Numbered from the stretch's first letter, positions 1 through 7,335 are shown. The stretch is DNA of 11,471 bases from Anaerolineales bacterium UBA3082 (GCA_002366595.1 DFBK01000007.1:1-11471); one strand, 5' to 3'. Made by a program: numbers and translations. Notes: generated by a model not told the origin, from the sequence alone.

Positions 1-1
1 C

Positions 2-532
2 CCAGAGCCCTGGAGAGACCTCTGGATAACGGCTGATGGGCGCGTTTCTTTTACCGCCGGTGACCTCTCCCTATTGAGGATGGAGGGGAGTTCCTGGGGC
101 CTCTTGGAGGAAGACCCCTTCTTCGAATGCCATGCCTGCGCCCATCGCTTTTTCGACCTTCTGTGGGAACGTCAGGGAGATAACTACTTGCCTCAAGTGA
201 CCCTCCCTCTCGATGCGCCCTACTACGATAGGCTCTGGGAGATCACCCAGCCTAGCCCTTACGCTTCTCTCTTCGAGTTCCTGCGCCGTCTGAGGGCCGG
301 CGATGAGGCAGAGGCTTTGGAGTTGGTTTCTGACCCCTCAGTGATCGACCAGGCCAAAGCCTTGGGGCTTCAAGACCCTACGGTTACCTACTGGGCTGAC
401 TGGGAGTCCGGAGGGCGGGAGGGGGAGTTTCTCTTCAGCAGGGAAGATTTGACACCGAGGTTCGTAGCCCTCTTGGAACAACCTGGCGAGAGAGAGCATT
501 GGATATTGACCAGCCTAGCCGAAAGGGAGTAG
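2..532 (+). CDS. C-terminal part of an uncharacterised protein (5' end outside window)
   Basis: The frame is open from the left edge to the TAG at 530-532, so this is the last 176 residues of a longer protein. A TTG at 74 and an ATG at 80 lie inside the open frame, but neither has a convincing ribosome binding site, so I do not treat them as starts. The visible part is rich in Trp, Phe and acidic residues. It has an ECHAC cysteine pair close to the start of the short form, followed by an aromatic stretch and then a helical segment (SPYASLFEFLRRLRAGDEAEALELV). There is no membrane segment in the visible part. I do not recognise the family. Tone and composition suggest a soluble or exported domain at the end of a larger protein. 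It converges on pncC with a 99-base gap. Confidence 0.7.
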   Translation, partial: PEPWRDLWITADGRVSFTAGDLSLLRMEGSSWGLLEEDPFFECHACAHRFFDLLWERQGDNYLPQVTLPLDAPYYDRLWEITQPSPYASLFEFLRRLRAGDEAEALELVSDPSVIDQAKALGLQDPTVTYWADWESGGREGEFLFSREDLTPRFVALLEQPGEREHWILTSLAERE

Positions 533-631
533 CGAGTCCAAAAAAGAAGATGGGGTAGACCGCTTGCCTGTATAAGTAATCTGTGGAGAGTGGTTGGAGC
601 CTTTCCACTGTTGAGAGAAGTGGAGAGACTT

Positions 632-1114
632 CTAATTTCGTTGCTCTGCCAGGCATGATATGAGGAGTTGGAGGGCTGCCCCCGCCGATTGAGCCTTGTT
701 CTGCAGCCTGTCCCCGGGCCACACAAACCGTTGGCACCGCTCGCCATCTTCTGCGGCGAGGGCGATGTAGACCAACCCCACCGGCTTCTCCGAGGTGCCC
801 CCCGTGGGGCCAGCGATCCCCGTCACCGCCAGGGCTAGGTCGCTCACGAATAGATGACGGGCTCCTTGGGCCATAGCCCGCGCGGTCTCTTCGCTCACCG
901 CGCCGTGTTGGAGTAAGATCTCATGAGGCACGCCCAGAATCTTCTCCTTAGCCTCGTTGGAGTAGGCGACTACGCCGCCCAGGAAATAGTTGGAACTGCC
1001 AGAGACGTTGGTAATCCGGTGGGCGATGAGCCCCCCGGTGCAGGACTCGGCCAGCGATAAGGTGAGGCCTAGTTTTTTTAATGACTCTCCTGCCCTCTTC
1101 GCTAAATCCTCCAT
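632..1114 (-). CDS. pncC: Nicotinamide-nucleotide amidase, stand-alone CinA C-terminal domain
   Basis: This 160-residue protein matches the CinA C-terminal (PncC) family at full length, without the N-terminal MoaB-like domain of long CinA proteins. Family members deamidate nicotinamide mononucleotide to nicotinate mononucleotide in the cytoplasm, salvaging NMN formed for example by DNA ligase. Visible motifs are LAESCTGGLIAHRIT (residues 21-35), the SNYFLGGVVAYSNEAK block (41-56), GAVSEETARAMAQGA (71-85), AVTGIAGPTGG (96-106) and KPVGLVYIAL (110-119). The start ATG at 1114 has a G-rich run just upstream (GGGGGGACGAG). It lies downstream of tRNA-Glu on the same strand, with a terminator ending 18 bases before the start codon, so expression needs read-through or an unseen internal promoter. 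Confidence 0.93.
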   Translation of the reverse strand: MEDLAKRAGESLKKLGLTLSLAESCTGGLIAHRITNVSGSSNYFLGGVVAYSNEAKEKILGVPHEILLQHGAVSEETARAMAQGARHLFVSDLALAVTGIAGPTGGTSEKPVGLVYIALAAEDGERCQRFVWPGDRLQNKAQSAGAALQLLISCLAEQRN

Positions 1115-1131
1115 CTCGTCCCCCCATAGGG

Positions 1132-1155
1132 AAAAGGGCCCTCTCTTAGGGCCCT
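1132..1155 (-). terminator. Intrinsic terminator of tRNA-Glu
   Basis: On the minus strand a perfect 7-bp stem (AGGGCCC, loop TAAGAGA, GGGCCCT) is followed by TTTTC. It starts 8 bases after the tRNA 3' end and ends just ahead of pncC. Confidence 0.85.
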
Positions 1156-1162
1156 GGTCTTA

Positions 1163-1235
1163 TGGCGCATAGGGGACTCGAACCCCTGTCCCAGCCTTGA
1201 GAGGGCTGTATCCTAGACCGCTAGACGAATGCGCC
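1163..1235 (-). tRNA. trnE: tRNA-Glu (anticodon CUC)
   Basis: The minus strand folds into a complete cloverleaf. The 7-bp acceptor stem is GGCGCAT/ATGCGCC with discriminator base A. The D arm contains GTCTAGCGGTCTAGGAT. The anticodon stem CAGCC/GGCTG encloses loop CTCTCAA, which gives anticodon CTC (reads GAG). The T arm is AGGGG-TTCGAGT-CCCCT. The 3' CCA is not encoded. The gene has its own promoter at 1246-1274 and terminator at 1132-1155, so it is an independent transcription unit. Confidence 0.97.
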
Positions 1236-1245
1236 ACCTATATTG

Positions 1246-1274
1246 ATTTTATCAGCAGTTGGCCTTGCTGTCAA
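1246..1274 (-). promoter_or_regulatory. Sigma70-type promoter for tRNA-Glu
   Basis: On the minus strand, TTGACA (1269-1274) and TAAAAT (1246-1251) are separated by exactly 17 bases. The expected start of transcription lies a few bases before the mature tRNA 5' end at 1235. Confidence 0.85.
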
Positions 1275-1630
1275 GATTGCGGTATCTCTCATGTCAAATG
1301 CGACAGATGGGTGGCAGAGGGGGTCGATAGATTAACCCCCTGTCGCCTCTAGCCACAAACCGCCTAAAGGCTCCAATCCTGGTACTGGAGGAATGGAGGC
1401 TTTCCCATCCCTTCCCATGGGATCCCTTTGGGACCTGCGGGACAAGGATCCTGTAAGGATAAGGACAGCCGGTCAAGTTTTTCGATGCCAGTAAGTAGAG
1501 CAAGCGAGAGCCTCCCCTACTCCTGTTGGGTAGGCCTGGTTGGCACATTCAACTCTATCACCAGTTGTCGCATTTTTAATGAGACTAACCAGATCGACGC
1601 TCTTCTAGTATAATCAAGCGAGTAACTCTT
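1275..1630. other. Gene-free region with several hairpins upstream of yjbQ
   Basis: I see no credible coding sequence here. The region holds three clear inverted repeats. At 1301-1345, CGACA...TGTCG encloses GGGGGT/ACCCCC with a 10-base loop. At 1366-1403, AAAGGCTCCA faces TGGAGGCTTT with one mismatch. At 1516-1534, CCTACTC/GGGTAGG has loop CTGTT and one G-T pair. A dispersed repeat lies at 1446-1465. None is followed by a T tract, so they are not obvious terminators. They could be palindromic intergenic repeats or an unrecognised structured RNA. Confidence 0.5.
1446..1465 (+). repeat. 20-base intergenic repeat, copy A
   Basis: GGATCCTGTAAGGATAAGGA occurs here on the plus strand and again, exactly, on the minus strand at 2297-2316. 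The core ATCCT-GTA-AGGAT is an inverted repeat. Both copies are preceded by GGGATCC- and GGGAC-type motifs, so the shared element is probably longer but degenerate. Confidence 0.7.
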
Positions 1631-1641
1631 AGGGGAGGTGG
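1609..1641 (+). promoter_or_regulatory. -10 element and strong RBS of yjbQ
   Basis: A perfect TATAAT lies at 1609-1614, but no good -35 is found at 16-18 bases spacing (TAACCA at 17). AGGGGAGGTGG at 1631-1641 is a strong Shine-Dalgarno sequence 4 bases before the ATG at 1646, and it fixes the start. Confidence 0.55.
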
Positions 1642-1645
1642 AAGT

Positions 1646-2047
1646 ATGATCCATCGCTTGGAGATAGCCACCAGTTCGCGGGCCCAGATGGTGGATGTGA
1701 CGAGAGAGGTGCAGCGGGCCGTATCCGAGAGCGGAGTCCAAGAGGGGTTTTGCCATATCTATGTCCCCCATACTACGGCGGGGATAGCGATCAACGAAAA
1801 CGCCGACCCCAGCGTGGCCCAGGATATCTTGGCCGTATTGGAGAAGATAGCCCCACGAGGCGGTTCATACCGCCATCTGGAGGGGAACGCTGACTCCCAT
1901 ATCAAGGCCAGCATCGTAGGCTCCTCGGAGACAGTGCTCATAGAGGGTGGGAAACTGGTTCTGGGGACCTGGCAAGGGCTCTTCCTTTGTGAATTCGATG
2001 GGCCCAGGCGACGCAGGCTCTTGGTCAAAGTGGTAGAGGCTGCTTAA
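1646..2047 (+). CDS. yjbQ: YjbQ family protein (UPF0047, 'secondary thiamine-phosphate synthase')
   Basis: The 133-residue protein has the full length and all signature blocks of the YjbQ/UPF0047 family: HIYVPHTTAGIAINENADPSV (from residue 37), HLEGNADSHIKASIVGSS (77-94) and LGTWQGLFLCEFDGPR (106-121). Members are small, soluble, usually trimeric beta proteins with conserved His residues. The thiamine-phosphate synthase name comes from weak complementation of thiE mutants by the E. coli protein, and the physiological role is not settled. There is no thiamine gene nearby, so the context does not support that role. The gene stands alone, with its own -10 element and RBS, and an inverted pair of 20-base repeats lies about 180 and 250 bases outside its two ends. 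Confidence 0.93.
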   Translation: MIHRLEIATSSRAQMVDVTREVQRAVSESGVQEGFCHIYVPHTTAGIAINENADPSVAQDILAVLEKIAPRGGSYRHLEGNADSHIKASIVGSSETVLIEGGKLVLGTWQGLFLCEFDGPRRRRLLVKVVEAA

Positions 2048-2473
2048 AGAGAGGTGCGGACTCATGACCGGACTATCGATGGTGTAAAATTCCCCAAACG
2101 GGGGAAATCCCCCGGCCCCCTGTCCCCTAGAAGGGCCTCTTCCCAGCGGCGTTTCACTCTCATACTATTCGGCCCCCTACATCTGCACCTTGCTACTTAT
2201 GGACCACAATATCTCGTGCCCTCTTCTACGGCCGGTTCACAGATGAACGAGGGCGGCTGCCTTCTCTTCTTTGGGTTGGGCTGCCCGCTTTCCTTATCCT
2301 TATCCTTACAGGATCCGGTGGGACAGGATCCCTGTGGGACTGGCACGATTCTTGCAACAATAGATAGGTAGAAAGAGCGGCCTCTAGAAGAGAGGTGGGG
2401 CGCGGACACCTATTGGTGGTCTGGTTCTCTCTCCCAATGAGGTTATGCACCAGATGGGGGTGGACGGTCAAGT
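2048..2473. other. Gene-free region between yjbQ and the GH-like/SpoIID gene
   Basis: No convincing gene is seen. Two mutually exclusive hairpins lie just after yjbQ: TTCCCC/GGGGAA (2090-2106) and CGGGGG-AAAT-CCCCCG (2099-2114). Neither has a T tract. A low-complexity block with the second copy of the intergenic repeat follows at 2291-2340. I found no strong promoter for the next gene. GGGGGTGG at 2456-2463 could serve as its RBS, about 10 bases before the ATG. Confidence 0.5.
2291..2338 (-). repeat. 20-base intergenic repeat copy B, with short tandem units
   Basis: The minus strand of 2297-2316 is identical to the 20-base repeat at 1446-1465. On the plus strand TCCTTA is repeated three times in tandem (2291-2308). 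It is followed by two near-copies of ACAGGATCC-(G/CT)GTGGG (2308-2322 and 2323-2338). Confidence 0.7.
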
Positions 2474-4582
2474 ATGAGACTCCAAGATTATGAACGAGCC
2501 CTCCCAAAGGGATCTCAAGGGACAGATATCAGGGGCATCCATGGGGTGGCATCTTACAGTGCCAACTTTGACCATGATTGGTGGATAGACCGCGTCCGCG
2601 AGATGGGGATGGCTTGGTATAAACTGATCGACGACGGTTCGGGCTCCGTCTTCGATTTCGCCAAGAAGTTGCGCCAAAACGGGGTGATGCCCATCGTGCG
2701 CATCTTTCAGGATGCTCCCTTGCCCAATCGGCTTCCCCAGAAGGCTCTGGATACCATATCCCGGTATGTAAGGGAAGGGGTAACGCGATGGTTCGAGATC
2801 TATAACGAGCCCAACCTTCCCTTGGAATGGAGGCCTGGACAATGGGAGGCCCTGGCCGGGCGGCGCAAGCGGACCATGGTGGAGGTTTGGCTGGCCGATG
2901 CGGAGGAGGTGATCGCTCGCGGCGGCTATCCCGCCTTCCCGGCTATGGCTCAGTCGGGACGCACCCCCCTTTTGGGAAGCATCCACTGGTACGAGGACTG
3001 TTTCCAAATGATGGCTCAGGAGTTCTATGAGAAGGCGAGATTCGTCTTCGAGCACGGAGCCTGGATCGCTACTCACGATGCGGTTCTCAACCATTGCTAC
3101 AAGGATGAGAGCGGTGAGTGGCATTTCGAATGCCCCTACGACGAGATAGAGCAGCGCGATCACCCTGGGCTCACCATCTTCGATGGCGACAATTCGCTTA
3201 TGGGCCATCGGGTCCCGGTCACTCTCCTCAAGAGGCATTTCGGCTTGGAGGTCCCCGTCATCAGCACTGAGGGTGGCGTCTTCGTCCCCCATGGTGGTTG
3301 GACACAGCCCGATCCCCGCTATCCGGGCTACGATTACCGTGGTCACGCCGAGAGAACGGTGGCGATGTACCGCTGGCTAGAGCGGTATGCGGTTACCTAC
3401 CCTTGGTTTTTCGGGATGTGTTCTTGGCTTTTGGCCAACCGTTTCATGGGTCATGTCGCTCCCGCCTGGCGAGAGGATGGTTGGTGGCATGATGAGAGGG
3501 GGAAACTCCCCGTCGTCGAGGCGGTGATGGCCATGGGGCCGCCGCTCTCTGACCCTGAGCCCTTGCCCCCTGTTGAGCCTCCTCTGCAGTTCGATAGGGA
3601 TATCACCTTGGCCATCCGGGAGGAGTGGCAAGACCCCAATAGCCCCATCGTGCGGGTGGTGACCATGCCCATGGAGGAATACTTGAAGGGCGTGGTTCCC
3701 ACCGTCATGACCCCTGAGGGGCCCCTTGAGGCTCTCAAGGCCCAGGCCGTGGCCGCCAGATCTTACGCCTACTATACTAAACTTCACCCCCGGCATGCGG
3801 AGGTGAACGCTAATATCTGTAACTCCGCCCATTGCCAGGCCTGGGAGCCCGCTTTGGCTACGGAGATCACCGACCAAGCGGTTGGGGAGACGGAAGACAT
3901 AGTGGCCAAGTACGCTAGCCAGGTGATCAACGCTTTCTACTTCGCCAACTGTGGGGGGCAGACGAAGAACAGTGAGGACGTCTGGCGGGAGGCTCTCCCC
4001 TATTGCCGAAGCGTCCCTTGCCCCGTGGGCGGCGAACCAGAGGGGCATGGTGTAGGGATGTGCCGAGAAGGGGCCTTGGAACTGGCCAGGCAGGGCAAGA
4101 GTTTCGATGAGATATTGAAACATTACTATGCCGGTATCGATCTAGAAGAGATCGTACCGGCTCCCGAACCTGAGCCTGAACCTGAACCCGAACCTCACCG
4201 CTGGAAGATGACGGTGGAACGGAGGTCGGGCCCCCGCTTGATAGTGGGCACCTTCCCTCGTCCGGGGATCCAGATCACCGCCACCGACCCGTGGGGCAAT
4301 CGGTTCTCCTCTATAAGTGGCTCTAAGCCGGAGTACGGCCCTGGAGGGTTCGAGATCCTCATCTTCCACGACGCCACATACGTCCTTCAGTTCCTGGGAG
4401 AGACCTTCGAGGTGGAGGTGCGGGGGGATAGGGTCTACCTCACCTTTGAGGAGGTAGAAGAGGTTCTCTTGCGGGTCATCACCCAATGGATGGAGGAAGA
4501 GAGGGTGGAGGCTCTCTTAGAGAGCCTATCCTGCGAACCTATCTACCAAGACCGCTTCCAGATCGAATATCAAGAGAGATAA
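2474..4582 (+). CDS. Glycoside-hydrolase-like (clan GH-A type) / SpoIID-LytB fusion protein
   Basis: This 702-residue protein has three parts. Residues 1-357 resemble a clan GH-A TIM barrel: FEIYNEPN with E112 in the acid/base position, and VISTEGG with E266 in the nucleophile position. Residues about 375-560 are a SpoIID/LytB domain: EEYLKGVVP (401-409), PLEALKAQAVAARSYAY (417-433, E419 the likely catalytic Glu), a possible zinc site (H441, C449, H453, C454), CGGQT (493-497) and GHGVGMCREGA (524-534). A Pro-Glu repeat linker (about 563-574) leads to a beta-rich C-terminal domain with no recognised family. SpoIID proteins cleave peptide-free peptidoglycan strands. There is no signal peptide, and an in-frame stop at 2438-2440 excludes a longer N-terminus. 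The substrate of the first domain is unknown. A strong terminator follows. Confidence 0.85.
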   Translation: MRLQDYERALPKGSQGTDIRGIHGVASYSANFDHDWWIDRVREMGMAWYKLIDDGSGSVFDFAKKLRQNGVMPIVRIFQDAPLPNRLPQKALDTISRYVREGVTRWFEIYNEPNLPLEWRPGQWEALAGRRKRTMVEVWLADAEEVIARGGYPAFPAMAQSGRTPLLGSIHWYEDCFQMMAQEFYEKARFVFEHGAWIATHDAVLNHCYKDESGEWHFECPYDEIEQRDHPGLTIFDGDNSLMGHRVPVTLLKRHFGLEVPVISTEGGVFVPHGGWTQPDPRYPGYDYRGHAERTVAMYRWLERYAVTYPWFFGMCSWLLANRFMGHVAPAWREDGWWHDERGKLPVVEAVMAMGPPLSDPEPLPPVEPPLQFDRDITLAIREEWQDPNSPIVRVVTMPMEEYLKGVVPTVMTPEGPLEALKAQAVAARSYAYYTKLHPRHAEVNANICNSAHCQAWEPALATEITDQAVGETEDIVAKYASQVINAFYFANCGGQTKNSEDVWREALPYCRSVPCPVGGEPEGHGVGMCREGALELARQGKSFDEILKHYYAGIDLEEIVPAPEPEPEPEPEPHRWKMTVERRSGPRLIVGTFPRPGIQITATDPWGNRFSSISGSKPEYGPGGFEILIFHDATYVLQFLGETFEVEVRGDRVYLTFEEVEEVLLRVITQWMEEERVEALLESLSCEPIYQDRFQIEYQER

Positions 4583-4599
4583 GGGCATATCGCCATTAC

Positions 4600-4630
4600 A
4601 AAAGCCCTCTTCAAAAGAAGAGGGCTTTTT
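4600..4630 (+). terminator. Strong intrinsic terminator (bidirectional sequence)
   Basis: A perfect 13-bp stem, AAAAGCCCTCTTC / GAAGAGGGCTTTT, has loop AAAA and ends in TTTTT. It closes the GH-like/SpoIID gene. Because of the A run on the left it could also act on the minus strand. Confidence 0.93.
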
Positions 4631-4634
4631 ATGT

Positions 4635-4675
4635 TTGCTGGCCTTGACAGGAGAGGCTATAATCCTAACTGGGGG
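4635..4675 (+). promoter_or_regulatory. Promoter and RBS of the radical SAM operon
   Basis: TATAAT at 4658-4663 has TTGCTG (4635-4640) 17 bases upstream as a partial -35. GGGGG at 4671-4675 is a good RBS for the GTG at 4682. This would place the promoter inside the longest open frame (ATG 4631), which argues for the GTG start and a very short leader. Confidence 0.55.
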
Positions 4676-4681
4676 TTAGGC

Positions 4682-6556
4682 GTGGAGGTCTCTGAGGAAA
4701 GGTTAGATCAGATCTTGTCCCAGGTGACTAAACCCGCCCGCTACACGGGAGGGGAATGGAATAGCGTAGTCAAAGATTGGGACGGGGTGAGGACCAAGGT
4801 TCTCCTCGCTTATCCCGATCTCTATGAGGTGGGGATGAGCAACTTGGGTCTCATGATCCTCTATGACCTTATCAATAAGGAAGACGATTTTTTGGCGGAG
4901 CGGGCCTATACCCCTTGGGTGGATATGGAGGAGGCGTTGCGAGGGGCGAAGATACCCCTCTACAGCCTGGAGACCAGGCACGCTCTGGGCGACTTCGACA
5001 TCATCGGCTTCAGCCTCTCCTACGAGTTGAACTACACAAACATCTTGACCATGCTCGATCTGGCGGGCATCCCCCTCCTTTCTTGCCAGCGGAGTGAAAG
5101 CCACCCTCTGGTCATCGCCGGAGGCAGTTGTGCCTATAACCCTGAGCCTTTGGCCGACTTCTTTGACCTCTTTGTCATCGGCGAGGGGGAGGAGGTGCTC
5201 TTGGAGTTAGTTGAGGCTTATGGTAAATGGGGCAAGGGGGAGAGGGATCAATTCTTGCGCCGGGCGGCCCAGATCGAGGGGGTATATGTGCCCAGCCTCT
5301 ATGAGGTGGCCTATGAGGATGGTGCCCTGGGTTCACCCCAGCCTCGGACCCCGGAAGCGAAGCCGGTCATCACTAGGCGGATCCTCAACCGCTTGCCTCC
5401 TCCCCCCACTGAGGTGATAGTGCCCTATGTAGAAGCGGTCCACGACCGAGGTATGATCGAGATCATGAGGGGCTGCACTCGGGGGTGCCGCTTCTGCCAG
5501 GCAGGGGTGATCTATCGCCCCCTTCGGGAGCGCCCGGTAGAGGAGGTGCTGGTCGCCGCCGATGAACTCTTGAAAGCCACAGGCTATGAGGAGGTCTCTT
5601 TGGTCTCCTTGAGCAGTTGTGACCACAGCCAGATAGAGGAGATGGTGCGAGGGCTCGTCACTCGGCACGCCCCACAGCAGGTTACGGTCTCCCTGCCCAG
5701 CCTGCGGGTCGATTCCTTCTCCTTGGGGTTGGCCACCTTGTTCCAAGGAAGACGGAAGACGGGCCTCACCTTCGCCCCAGAGGCGGGGAGCCAGAGGTTG
5801 AGGGAGGTGATCAATAAGGGGATCACGGAGGAGGATATCCTAAGCACCGCAGAGAGGGCCTTCCGCGCCGGTTGGCAGAGGATCAAACTCTACTTTATGC
5901 TAGGGTTGCCCACGGAGACTAGGGAAGATGTGGCTGCCATTTGTGATCTGGTGAAGCGAATCTGGGGTATGGGCCGGGAAATAGGTGGACGGCGGGCTCA
6001 AGTGAGCATCAGTGCAGCCACCTTCGTCCCTAAACCCCATACTCCGTTCCAATGGATGCCCTTGGAGGGTGCAGCCAGCCTAAAGGAGAAGCAGGCTTTC
6101 TTGCGTCGAGAACTGAAGGACTTCCGCTTGAGTTGGAACGATCCTCAAGTGACGCTTCTGGAAGCCGTTCTCTCCCGTGGGGATCGGCGCCTAGGAGCGG
6201 TCATCCATGAGGCTTGGCGGCGGGGTGCGCGGTTCGATGCCTGGGACGAACTCTTCGAGCCTGCCAACTGGTGGGAGGCGTTCCAGGACCAAGGGTTAGA
6301 TCCCGATTTCTACGCTCGGCGTCCCCTGGATAGGGATGCCCCTCTCCCCTGGGATCATATCGATGTGGGGGTGAAAAAGGGGTTCCTAGCCCGAGAGTGT
6401 GAGCGGGCCCTGCGGGGCCAGACTACTCCCGATTGTCGAGGGGGGCCTTGCTTCGCCTGTGGCGTCCTCGAAACCTTCCCCGGGGCTCGTGAAGCGGCCC
6501 GCCAGGGGCTTTGGGGCTGCCCGCCCAGGGTGGCGGGCAGGGGGGAGGATCGTTGA
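4682..6556 (+). CDS. TIGR03960-type radical SAM protein with N-terminal B12-binding-like region
   Basis: From GTG 4682 the product is 624 residues. The start region KPARYTGGEWNSVVKDWD and the following LLAYPDLYEVGMSNLGL are characteristic of the TIGR03960 family. The N-terminal third is a cobalamin-binding-like fold. The radical SAM cluster motif is GCTRGCRFCQ (C265, C269, C272 from the GTG), followed by FAPEAGSQRLREVINKG. A C-terminal Cys set, DCRGGPCFACG (C585, C590, C593), may hold a second metal site. The reaction is not known. The ATG at 4631 would start on the last bases of the terminator and upstream of the -10 element, so I reject it. The stop codon overlaps the ATG of the DUF2344 partner by one base (TGATG), as expected for co-translated partners. 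Confidence 0.9.
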   Translation: MEVSEERLDQILSQVTKPARYTGGEWNSVVKDWDGVRTKVLLAYPDLYEVGMSNLGLMILYDLINKEDDFLAERAYTPWVDMEEALRGAKIPLYSLETRHALGDFDIIGFSLSYELNYTNILTMLDLAGIPLLSCQRSESHPLVIAGGSCAYNPEPLADFFDLFVIGEGEEVLLELVEAYGKWGKGERDQFLRRAAQIEGVYVPSLYEVAYEDGALGSPQPRTPEAKPVITRRILNRLPPPPTEVIVPYVEAVHDRGMIEIMRGCTRGCRFCQAGVIYRPLRERPVEEVLVAADELLKATGYEEVSLVSLSSCDHSQIEEMVRGLVTRHAPQQVTVSLPSLRVDSFSLGLATLFQGRRKTGLTFAPEAGSQRLREVINKGITEEDILSTAERAFRAGWQRIKLYFMLGLPTETREDVAAICDLVKRIWGMGREIGGRRAQVSISAATFVPKPHTPFQWMPLEGAASLKEKQAFLRRELKDFRLSWNDPQVTLLEAVLSRGDRRLGAVIHEAWRRGARFDAWDELFEPANWWEAFQDQGLDPDFYARRPLDRDAPLPWDHIDVGVKKGFLARECERALRGQTTPDCRGGPCFACGVLETFPGAREAARQGLWGCPPRVAGRGEDR

Positions 6557-7182
6557 TGGTAAAGAGCGGCCAGCGGATACGCATCACTTTCAGCAAAGGC
6601 GGGGAGATACGGTATATCTCCCACTTGGATATGATGCGCCTCTGGAAGCGGGCCCTCCGCCGAGCGAACGTCCCCTTGGCCTATTCCAAGGGGTTCAACC
6701 CCCAGCCCAAGATATCTATCGCCGCTCCCCTTGCTGTGGGCTTCACCGGCGAGGAGGAGGTGATGGATACCCTCTTGGAGCGTCCCGTTTCGCTGACCAG
6801 TTTTGCCCGGAGTGTGAAGAAGCAGATACCTCCCGGCATCACCCTCAAGGAGGTGCGAGAGGTCTACATGGCTCTCCCCTCCCTCCAATCTCAGGTGCGC
6901 TTCGCCGAGTACACCGTCTCTCCCCTGGACGATGAAGAGATAGAGGGCAAGATCGAGGCACTTTTGGCCGCCGAAGCCATCCCCCGAGAAAGGCGGGGAA
7001 AGAAGTACGATCTCCGCCCCCTCATCGACGATCTACGGCTAGAGGGCTCGACCCTCTGGATGCGCTTGAAGCACGATGCCCAGGGGGCCGGACGTCCTGA
7101 CGAGGTGCTGGCCGCTCTGGGCTTAGAAAGGGCGGGAAAAGCCATCCATCGCACGCGTTTGATATTTGCCTCTCAACTTTAG
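6556..7182 (+). CDS. DUF2344 / TIGR03936 radical SAM-linked protein
   Basis: The 208-residue protein carries the hallmarks of TIGR03936: RIRITFSKGGEIRYISHLD (from residue 7), RALRRANVPLAYSKGFNPQPK, a KYDLRPLI block, and GRPDEVLAALG near the C-terminus. The family partners with, or is fused to, TIGR03960 radical SAM proteins. Its function is unknown, but it is often found beside rplU-rpmA and suspected to act in RNA or ribosome modification. The ATG at 6556 has GGGGGAGGAT 5 bases upstream and overlaps the preceding stop, so it is preferred over the TTG at 6511 in the same frame. In many genomes this gene is followed closely by an RNase E/G gene and/or rplU. Here an inserted gene of different composition separates them. 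Confidence 0.92.
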   Translation: MVKSGQRIRITFSKGGEIRYISHLDMMRLWKRALRRANVPLAYSKGFNPQPKISIAAPLAVGFTGEEEVMDTLLERPVSLTSFARSVKKQIPPGITLKEVREVYMALPSLQSQVRFAEYTVSPLDDEEIEGKIEALLAAEAIPRERRGKKYDLRPLIDDLRLEGSTLWMRLKHDAQGAGRPDEVLAALGLERAGKAIHRTRLIFASQL

Positions 7183-7225
7183 AAGAGCCTCTCACCATTC
7201 ATTAAATCCCCTGCAAAGACAGCGA

Positions 7226-7256
7226 ATAAAAGAGTCCCAGCCTTTTGGCTGGGACT
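7226..7256 (-). terminator. Hairpin terminator facing the TOPRIM-like gene
   Basis: AGTCCCAGCC / GGCTGGGACT is a perfect 10-bp stem with a 4-base loop. Read on the minus strand it is followed by CTTTTATT, a usable T tract. Read on the plus strand it is followed by GAATG. It therefore best serves the minus-strand gene, about 80 bases after its stop, and may also weakly stop the radical SAM operon. Confidence 0.7.
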
Positions 7257-7260
7257 GAAT

Positions 7261-7320
7261 GTCGCAAGAGCAGCGAATCCCGCAGCGCCGTCCGCTGCAG
7301 CGAGTTGTTAGGTTGCTTGC
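7261..7320 (-). repeat. attC-like site / inverted end after the TOPRIM-like gene
   Basis: On the minus strand, shortly after the stop codon, GCAAGCAACCTAACAA is followed by CTCGCTGCAGCGGACGGC. ACCTAAC fits the integron R'' core consensus RYYYAAC. The next bases form a hairpin (GCAGCG-GACGG-CGCTGC, 7282-7298), a layout typical of attC-like sites. The expected closing GTTRRRY box on the far side (below 7261) is missing. The first 16 bases (7305-7320) are matched in inverted orientation at 9082-9097 with one mismatch. Confidence 0.5.
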
Positions 7321-7335
7321 CCTATGGATGACCTG

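Noticed and set aside
604..624. TCCACT/AGTGGA hairpin between the first gene and pncC
   Set aside because: The stem is only 6 bp with a 9-base loop and no T tract on either strand, too weak to call a terminator.
2468..4123. Long minus-strand open frames opposite the GH-like/SpoIID gene (2468-3346 and 3377-4123)
   Set aside because: They are antisense to a protein with clear family motifs, have no RBS and show no recognisable domains. They arise from G+C-biased codon use on the other strand.
4644..4663. TTGACA followed by TATAAT
   Set aside because: The two hexamers are only 8 bases apart, too close for sigma70. The TTGCTG 17 bases upstream of TATAAT is the better partner.
6355..6935. Open frames on both strands across the end of the radical SAM gene and start of the DUF2344 gene
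   Set aside because: They overlap two well-recognised coupled genes and have no motif of their own.
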